From NCBI GenBank assembly GCA_016839665.1, contig JAEOTU010000075.1, positions 1 to 10,406 of the forward strand: a DNA stretch of 10,406 bases, written 5' to 3'. The translations under genes and the position numbers were made by a program. Shown one piece after another: positions 6,330-10,406 of the stretch; position 1 is the stretch's first letter; the number at the start of each line of letters is the position of its first letter. Under the pieces are notes generated by a model. It had not been told where the DNA came from. It did not search any database and worked only from the letters and a program-made list of their open reading frames with translations. This DNA is from Candidatus Hodarchaeota archaeon. Lineage in GTDB: Archaea > Asgardarchaeota > Heimdallarchaeia > Hodarchaeales > Hodarchaeaceae.

Positions 6330-7505
6330 TTACACCATATCAATAAATTTCCCAGATTTCAACAATTCTGTTGGTTTCAAATAAGGTTTATTGAGTTTTG
6401 TGGAATATTCTTCTAAAATTTCAGCCATAAGTCTATAATTTTTGGTAGCGGATTTCATAGGGCCAGAGAAATTCATTCCAGCCATTATTGCCTTGTCAAT
6501 TACTTTCCAACTTTTACAAATGCCTTCTTCTAAGACTCGACATCCTTCATTGGCCTGAATTGCTGTATAGACAAATGGATTAGCAATTCCTGCTTTTTTT
6601 GACAGGTCTGGTTTCGGTCGGCCTTTTGACCAATCATAAAAACCCTGTCCAGTTTTCATCCCCAATTTTCCTTCTGCGATTTGCTTTTTCACTAGCTTGC
6701 CAGGTTTAAAATCTGGGGAGAGAGTCTCTGCATAATATTCTGCAGTATGAAGTGAAACATCACGCCCTACAAAGTCTGCTAGGACTAATGTACTCATGGG
6801 TGCTTCAGGATTTGATATATCTGCATCTACTTGCTCCCAGGGAATCCCTTTCTCGTCTGCGAGATCATAAATGTAATCCGAATAAATCCTCCCTGGTGCT
6901 AATACTCGATTCACTATAAACCCAGGACGATCTCTCAATACCCGTGGTACATAACGTGCTCCTCTCAAACATGGTAAACTTTCTCCAACTTCAACACCAA
7001 TATCCATTGCCTCTTTTGAGCTTTTTTCTCCAGCAATGATTTCAATTAGAGGCATTAATGGAGCAGGATTAAAGAAGTGCATTCCGATGACATTTTCTGG
7101 TTTACCACACCCCTCCGCAATGTCTGTCATACGAATACTAGATGTATTGGACGCAAAGATACAGTGATCTGGAGAGTTCTGAATAACATCCCTACAAGTT
7201 TCCTTTTTGATATCTAATTTTTCGATTATTGCTTCAATTACAAAATCTGCGTCCTTTACTGCTTTGGCCAAATTAGTTGCTTTCTTCATTTTTGTTAGTA
7301 AATCAGTGGTTGTCAATCCTTCAGGTAATTTTCCTTTTGATTCGAGTTTATTCAAACCTTTCTCAATATAGGAGGCGGCATTTTCAACGATTTCGTCTTT
7401 AATATCCACCAAGGTAACATTGTACCCAGCCATTATACAAACTTGGGCAATACCCTTTCCCATTGCTCCAACACCGACTACAACGAAATTATTTACTTTT
7501 CTCAA
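6330..7505 (-). CDS. 3-hydroxyacyl-CoA dehydrogenase, NAD-dependent, with an extra C-terminal half-domain
   Basis: This 391-residue protein oxidises (S)-3-hydroxyacyl-CoA to 3-oxoacyl-CoA. The Rossmann motif is G11-x-G13-x-x-G16 followed by Asp34, which favours NAD over NADP. The catalytic set is visible: ASNTSS at 118-123, His143 in HFFNP, Glu155 in PLIEII (the His-Glu pair) and Asn199 in FIVNR. The helical 3HCDH domain runs to about 294 (GMKTGQGFYDW). A further 95 residues (ANEGCRVLEEGICKSWKVID and beyond) resemble a second, partial copy of that domain, as in longer archaeal and FadB-type proteins. Residues 180-191 (LRGARYVPRVLR) form an unusual basic insertion just before DRPGF. No enoyl-CoA hydratase domain is attached. 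The start is TTG 7505: the next in-frame ATG lies inside the Rossmann glycine loop, and a near-perfect SD precedes the TTG. Confidence 0.93.
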   Translation of the reverse strand: MRKVNNFVVVGVGAMGKGIAQVCIMAGYNVTLVDIKDEIVENAASYIEKGLNKLESKGKLPEGLTTTDLLTKMKKATNLAKAVKDADFVIEAIIEKLDIKKETCRDVIQNSPDHCIFASNTSSIRMTDIAEGCGKPENVIGMHFFNPAPLMPLIEIIAGEKSSKEAMDIGVEVGESLPCLRGARYVPRVLRDRPGFIVNRVLAPGRIYSDYIYDLADEKGIPWEQVDADISNPEAPMSTLVLADFVGRDVSLHTAEYYAETLSPDFKPGKLVKKQIAEGKLGMKTGQGFYDWSKGRPKPDLSKKAGIANPFVYTAIQANEGCRVLEEGICKSWKVIDKAIMAGMNFSGPMKSATKNYRLMAEILEEYSTKLNKPYLKPTELLKSGKFIDMV

Positions 7506-7508
7506 TTA

Positions 7509-7517
7509 GATCACCTT
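7509..7517 (-). promoter_or_regulatory. Shine-Dalgarno AAGGTGATC fixing a TTG start
   Basis: AAGGTGATC on the minus strand is a nine-base match to the complement of the archaeal 16S 3' end. Its GGTG core is six bases from TTG 7505. It establishes the non-standard start of the dehydrogenase gene. Confidence 0.65.
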
Positions 7518-7577
7518 GTTTGCTGAGAATATCTATCTACTTTGAATTTATCGTTTAATCTGAGTTTATTCTCTCTT

Positions 7578-7590
7578 AATATATATCTTA
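7578..7590 (-). promoter_or_regulatory. TATA box for the dehydrogenase gene
   Basis: On the minus strand this reads AAGATATATATTA, a good TATA-like element about 79 bases before TTG 7505. Predicted initiation near 7559 gives a leader of about 54 bases that contains the SD. The spacer 7506-7726 shows no other gene. Confidence 0.4.
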
Positions 7591-7723
7591 TTTTCTTTAA
7601 ACTGGTTATATTGTATCTAATAATTCAAAAAAAGGATAAATGCTAGATTAGCCGTCTAATATTTATCATTCAGGGGAGTTATGCCAAATAGCTTTCGGAT
7701 TTAAAACCTTTGAAAGTGTAATA

Positions 7724-7757
7724 GAATCAATTCACATTGACTAGCAGAACTTGTTCC
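7724..7757. repeat. 34-base direct repeat, right copy (3' end of the longin-like gene)
   Basis: This is the intact partner of the repeat at 6247-6280. It covers the last codons and stop of the longin-like gene plus three bases beyond. Similarity to the left copy stops a few bases past the stop codon. Confidence 0.75.
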
Positions 7758-8140
7758 ATAATTTCCCCATTTGCTAGTATGTGGTCAATATCAGTTTTAA
7801 AAGTGAGAAAATGGTCTCTAGTTATTATGTTATGAAATAATAAATCATTATACTTTTGAGAGAATTGATTAAAGAGTTCTTCAAATATGGGTTTGAGGTT
7901 TTCCCGTGTAATCCCATTTTCTGCCACAATTGAAATTAAAATATCACCCCTGGACTCATAGAAGATATGTTGGTGCTCCATTCTGATTTCTCGTAATGAA
8001 TCATTTGCAACTTCACGAGCAAAGCTGAAAATTGCTGATAGGAAACCACTAAATAGATCAAAATTTGCTTGGTTATCTGTATAATCTCGCGATATCAAAC
8101 ATATACCAGAATCATGCATAATATAAACACTATTTATCAA
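7727..8140 (-). CDS. Single-domain longin/roadblock-like protein
   Basis: This 137-residue protein begins INSVYIMHDSGICLISRDY, continues DLFSGFLSAIFSFAREV, then EIRMEHQHIFYES and GDILISIVAE. Beta strand, long helix and further strands in this order, with 'GicL', 'SGFLsAi.sFa' and a conserved 'ei......i.y', are what I recall of the longin/roadblock-type small proteins expanded in Asgard archaea. Relatives bind small GTPases in trafficking-like complexes. No GTPase gene lies in this window, so a partner is only inferred. There are no membrane segments. The start is TTG 8140, seven bases after GGTGAT. An upstream TTG (8155) would add five residues but places the SD inside the coding region, and the shorter form matches the family N-terminus better. 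The gene precedes the dehydrogenase on the same strand by 221 bases. Its 3' end is duplicated on the far side of that gene. Confidence 0.7.
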   Translation of the reverse strand: MINSVYIMHDSGICLISRDYTDNQANFDLFSGFLSAIFSFAREVANDSLREIRMEHQHIFYESRGDILISIVAENGITRENLKPIFEELFNQFSQKYNDLLFHNIITRDHFLTFKTDIDHILANGEIMEQVLLVNVN

Positions 8141-8147
8141 ATAAACT

Positions 8148-8153
8148 ATCACC
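8148..8153 (-). promoter_or_regulatory. Shine-Dalgarno GGTGAT fixing the TTG start of the longin-like gene
   Basis: GGTGAT on the minus strand lies seven bases before TTG 8140. It decides against the longer reading from TTG 8155, in which it would be coding sequence. Confidence 0.6.
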
Positions 8154-8192
8154 AATCATTTGAGGTCAAAACTTTATACATCAGATTATAGA

Positions 8193-8202
8193 TTTAATAA
8201 AA
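8193..8202 (-). promoter_or_regulatory. TATA-like box for the longin-like gene
   Basis: TTTTATTAAA on the minus strand is about 57 bases before TTG 8140, giving a predicted leader of about 30 bases that contains the SD. A closer candidate (TGTATAAAG, near 8171-8179) would start transcription within the SD and is less likely. Confidence 0.35.
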
Positions 8203-8296
8203 TACAGTGTAATATAGTTATATAGCATTTCAGATAGTGGAACAAGATGTAATCTTTTTGACTTGGAAAAGTGATTTTTTCACAGGAATTCAGAAA

Positions 8297-8304
8297 TTAT
8301 TTAA
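8297..8304 (+). promoter_or_regulatory. TATA-like box for the nitrilase gene
   Basis: TTATTTAA is centred about 60 bases before ATG 8360. Initiation near 8326 would give a leader of about 34 bases that includes GGGAG at 8344-8348, eleven bases before the ATG. A second AT-rich candidate at 8322-8329 would exclude that site. Confidence 0.3.
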
Positions 8305-8359
8305 CCTAATAGAAAATTCAATTTAAAAAATCACCAGAAATTTGGGAGAATACAAAACG

Positions 8360-9181
8360 ATGAAATTAGCTCTCATCCAACAGCACGCTACCAGGAACAA
8401 GGAAGGAAATATCGCTCGGGGAATAAAAGCTTTAGAAGAAGCAGCTTCGAAAGGTGCTGACTTAGTCGCATTCCCAGAATTAGCATTTGAGTACTTTTTA
8501 CCTCAACATCCCGCAACTCAAGTAACTCTAAATTTGGCTGAACCAATCCCTGGCCCTACTACTGAGCTTTTTTCAGAAAAGGCAGAAGAATTGGGTGTAG
8601 TAATAATCCTAAATGTGTTTGAAAGGGAAAATGAAAAGACTTATGACTCATCTCCAGTAATAAATGCTGATGGGAAAATTCTTGGTAAAACTAGAATGAT
8701 TCACATCTTAGAAGCACCATCTTTTCATGAAAAAGGATATTACACACCAGGAAATCTTGGCGTAAGAGTCTTCAATACTGCAGTAGGAAAAATTGGAATA
8801 GCAATCTGTTATGATCGTCATTTTCCAGAGTACATGAGAGCGTTGGCTCTTAATGGGGCTGATCTGGTTGTGGTTCCGCAAGCAGGAGCAGTAAATGAAT
8901 GGGGACCAGGGATATTTGAAGCAGAACTACAGATAGCAGCGTTTCAAAATGGCTATTTCACTGCACTAGTCAATCGGGTAGGAGAAGAGGATAACGTTAC
9001 CTTCTCCGGAGAATCTTTCGTTACCAATCCTGAAGGTGTAGTTGTTACCCGTGCTCCACAAGGAGAGGATCATATACTCTATCACGATATTGACTATGGA
9101 GAACTTGAAAAAAGTCCGGCTAGGAATCATTTTCTACTCGATCGAAGACCTGAAATCTATAAAGCTATATTGAATTTATGA
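8360..9181 (+). CDS. Nitrilase-superfamily carbon-nitrogen hydrolase (N-carbamoyl / amidase type)
   Basis: This 273-residue protein has the Glu-Lys-Cys triad of the superfamily: Glu40 in AFPELAFEYF, Lys110 in GKTRM and Cys150 in IGIAICYDRHFPEYMRALAL. A second Glu is at 124 in FHEKGYYTPG. The HEK.Y.tPG stretch and the C-terminal GESFVTNPEGVV and DRRPEIY resemble N-carbamoylputrescine amidase, beta-ureidopropionase and N-carbamoyl-amino-acid amidases. I infer cytosolic hydrolysis of an N-carbamoyl or simple amide substrate and cannot specify which. There is no glutaminase or synthetase fusion. ATG 8360 (MKLALIQQ) is chosen because family members start with the first strand at this point and GGGAG lies upstream. 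An in-frame TTG at 8342 would add six residues. The gene stands alone, divergent from the longin-like gene and convergent with the kinase-like gene only 18 bases beyond its stop. Confidence 0.9.
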   Translation: MKLALIQQHATRNKEGNIARGIKALEEAASKGADLVAFPELAFEYFLPQHPATQVTLNLAEPIPGPTTELFSEKAEELGVVIILNVFERENEKTYDSSPVINADGKILGKTRMIHILEAPSFHEKGYYTPGNLGVRVFNTAVGKIGIAICYDRHFPEYMRALALNGADLVVVPQAGAVNEWGPGIFEAELQIAAFQNGYFTALVNRVGEEDNVTFSGESFVTNPEGVVVTRAPQGEDHILYHDIDYGELEKSPARNHFLLDRRPEIYKAILNL

Positions 9182-9199
9182 AACTAGAATGTCCACTTC

Positions 9200-10174
9200 T
9201 TAGTGATTAATTCTTTCAATTACTCCCGTTCTAACCGATTTTCTCGATTTTTCAATCAGGTCGTTCATTCGTATAACTTGATTTAAGATCACTTCAATTT
9301 CATTTCGTTCTAGCTCTCTCTCTGTGAATGTTGATGATTCTAAAACAGCCATGATAATTTGAGCAATATTGGATAAATCATGATTAATTACATCAAGAAA
9401 AGTATTTCTTTCAACTTCAATGACACGTTGGCGATATTGTTCAATATATGTCCAGCGGAGAGACGGAAAAACAACCAATGTTGTCATAGCAAGAGCAAAC
9501 GCTAATCCACGAAAATCAGCTGTTAAAGGTAGAATCATACGAAGAACAACGGAAAAAATGAGGACAAGAAAGGAAATTACTGAAATACTCAAAAATAGAT
9601 AGTGATATCCACCAGTACTATATTTTGGTCGATAATTTCTCACATAATCATTAACTGTTTGAAATCCATACCAAATTCCTACAATGATGATAAAGGATGT
9701 GCTTAAATTCACAACCCATGAAGGAGTATATCCTATTAAAGGGAATCCAGTTTCAAACTCTATTACCCTATGTTCTGTGAATAAATAAAGAACAAATGTA
9801 ATAATCCCGAAAAGTAGTAAACCAAACCAAGCTCCTTTTATCGATGAGCGTTTTTCTGGTAGTTCCAATTGTAATGCAACTGCAAGGATTAAAAAACTCA
9901 GTATACCAAACAAATTTGCAAATTGTGTAACAAATGCGATTGTAACAATGTCTTGTTCCGTAATCGATGAACCAAAAAACGTTGGAACATTAAAACCAAT
10001 AACCATTCCGATATTTAACCAAAAATTCAAGAAGAAGAATAAGGAATATACAAGAGAATTCACATTGGTATTTATATTTCGAGTCTGAATAATTTTAATA
10101 CTATAATATGCCAATCCACATAAGCTAGCAAACATATTGAAAGCAACTAATATTGTAACAAGAAGCCTAATCAT
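9200..10174 (-). CDS. Seven-helix membrane protein ending in a HisKA-like phosphoacceptor domain, without an ATPase domain
   Basis: This 324-residue protein has seven predicted helices (about 5-28, 40-62, 76-102, 113-132, 153-172, 191-213, 222-240). A short linker leads to a two-helix domain at 250-312. Its first helix carries TFLDVINHDLSNIAQIIM, an H-box with candidate phosphoacceptor His265 followed by Asp-Leu-x-Asn. The second helix is VILNQVIRMNDLIEKSRKSV. This is the dimerisation/phosphotransfer part of a membrane histidine kinase. The usual C-terminal ATPase domain (N, G1, F and G2 boxes) is absent: the protein stops 12 residues after the second helix, and the convergent nitrilase gene occupies the DNA beyond. 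It may therefore be phosphorylated by another kinase or act as a dimerising receptor; both are inference. ATG 10174 has a strong GGGAGG site and overlaps the stop of the gene upstream by eight bases, suggesting translational coupling. Confidence 0.75.
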   Translation of the reverse strand: MIRLLVTILVAFNMFASLCGLAYYSIKIIQTRNINTNVNSLVYSLFFFLNFWLNIGMVIGFNVPTFFGSSITEQDIVTIAFVTQFANLFGILSFLILAVALQLELPEKRSSIKGAWFGLLLFGIITFVLYLFTEHRVIEFETGFPLIGYTPSWVVNLSTSFIIIVGIWYGFQTVNDYVRNYRPKYSTGGYHYLFLSISVISFLVLIFSVVLRMILPLTADFRGLAFALAMTTLVVFPSLRWTYIEQYRQRVIEVERNTFLDVINHDLSNIAQIIMAVLESSTFTERELERNEIEVILNQVIRMNDLIEKSRKSVRTGVIERINH

Positions 10175-10406
10175 TTTCTTGGCCTCCCTTTTGTTTTATG
10201 GATAAATACCATGCAAACTCTCTACCAGACTTGATCCTTATATGATAATCAATTACGATTTTAAAAAATATTTCTTTTCTTTCTCTTAAGGGTAACTTTT
10301 TAGAGGTTTTAATTTTCGAGATTGGGAACAGTCCTTTTATTATTCTTGACCAGAAATGATCGTTCGAGTAGGTCTGATCCTCAATGGTGAAGAAGAAGAA
10401 ACAAAC
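10167..10406 (-). CDS. C-terminal 79 residues of an unrecognised gene upstream of the kinase-like gene
   Basis: The minus-strand frame is open from the window edge to the TAG at 10167-10169, giving 79 residues with no internal Met. It begins with a hydrophobic-aromatic run (VCFFFFTIEDQTYSNDHFW), then becomes strongly basic (ISKIKTSKKLPLRERKEIFF, VIDYHIRIKSGREFAWYLSI) and ends KQKGGQEND. I recognise no family. The basic amphipathic stretches could belong to a nucleic-acid-binding or regulatory protein, but nothing proves it. The stop overlaps the ATG of the seven-helix protein (ATGATTAG), an arrangement typical of coupled genes in an operon. The SD of that gene, GGGAGG at 10183-10188, lies within this coding sequence and codes for part of Lys-Gly-Gly-Gln. 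The two proteins may therefore work together. Confidence 0.6.
   Translation of the reverse strand, partial: VCFFFFTIEDQTYSNDHFWSRIIKGLFPISKIKTSKKLPLRERKEIFFKIVIDYHIRIKSGREFAWYLSIKQKGGQEND
10183..10188 (-). promoter_or_regulatory. Strong Shine-Dalgarno GGGAGG for the seven-helix kinase-like gene
   Basis: GGGAGG on the minus strand lies eight bases before ATG 10174, inside the end of the upstream coding sequence. It supports this start and a coupled, leadered mode of translation. Confidence 0.6.

Noticed and set aside
6247..7757. Mobile element or integrated island bounded by the direct repeats
   Set aside because: The enclosed segment contains only a housekeeping-type dehydrogenase, with no transposase, integrase or terminal inverted repeats.
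9181..9200. A frameshift that would restore an ATPase domain to the kinase-like protein
   Set aside because: Only 18 bases separate the stop from the convergent nitrilase gene, and that gene's DNA is intact coding sequence on the other strand.
9420..9602. Plus-strand open frame of 60 codons, very basic
   Set aside because: It is antisense to the seven-helix protein; the basic composition arises from reading hydrophobic codons in reverse.

Overview
The window is AT-rich and looks archaeal. TATA-like boxes sit about 25-60 bases upstream of several starts. Shine-Dalgarno (SD) sequences of the GGTGA(T) type, matching the archaeal 16S 3' end, precede GTG and TTG starts. A short single-domain longin/roadblock-like protein is present. 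Together with the 3-hydroxyacyl-CoA dehydrogenase and the 7TM histidine-kinase-like receptor, this suggests an Asgard archaeon, possibly of the Heimdall lineage. That placement is inference from protein character only; there is no rRNA or marker gene here.

Layout. Bases 3-143 hold the 3' end of an unrecognised plus-strand gene, convergent with an orphan ABC-2-type permease (172-1137, minus). A 287-base AT-rich divergent spacer follows. Next come two plus-strand membrane-protein genes (1425-2567 and 2694-3146) that share an unusual set of polar residues inside membrane helices and look like diverged relatives. A Nudix hydrolase (3173-3643) follows, with a TATA box overlapping the stop of the gene before it.

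Bases 3708-6211 form a probable three-gene operon. It encodes an isochorismatase-fold protein whose catalytic cysteine is replaced by alanine, a LarA-type nickel-pincer-nucleotide racemase homologue with the expected cofactor and catalytic residues, and a small protein anchored by two membrane helices.

On the minus strand lie a 3-hydroxyacyl-CoA dehydrogenase (6330-7505) and a longin-like protein (7727-8140). Both start at TTG and both are fixed by strong SDs. The dehydrogenase gene is flanked by 34-base direct repeats. One repeat is the 3' end of the longin gene; the other reads as the decayed tail of a longin paralogue.

On the right, a nitrilase-family amidohydrolase (8360-9181, plus) converges on a 7TM protein ending in a lone HisKA-like phosphoacceptor domain (9200-10174, minus). 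The latter starts inside the end of a truncated upstream gene (10167-10406).

Functionally the window mixes small-molecule metabolism (2-hydroxyacid racemisation, amide or carbamoyl hydrolysis, beta-oxidation-type chemistry, nucleotide sanitation) with membrane and signalling proteins. No tRNA, rRNA, CRISPR array, insertion sequence or phage gene was seen. The most unusual items are the paired polar-motif membrane proteins, the cysteine-less hydrolase coupled to LarA, the kinase receptor without its ATPase domain, and the longin-gene remnant.
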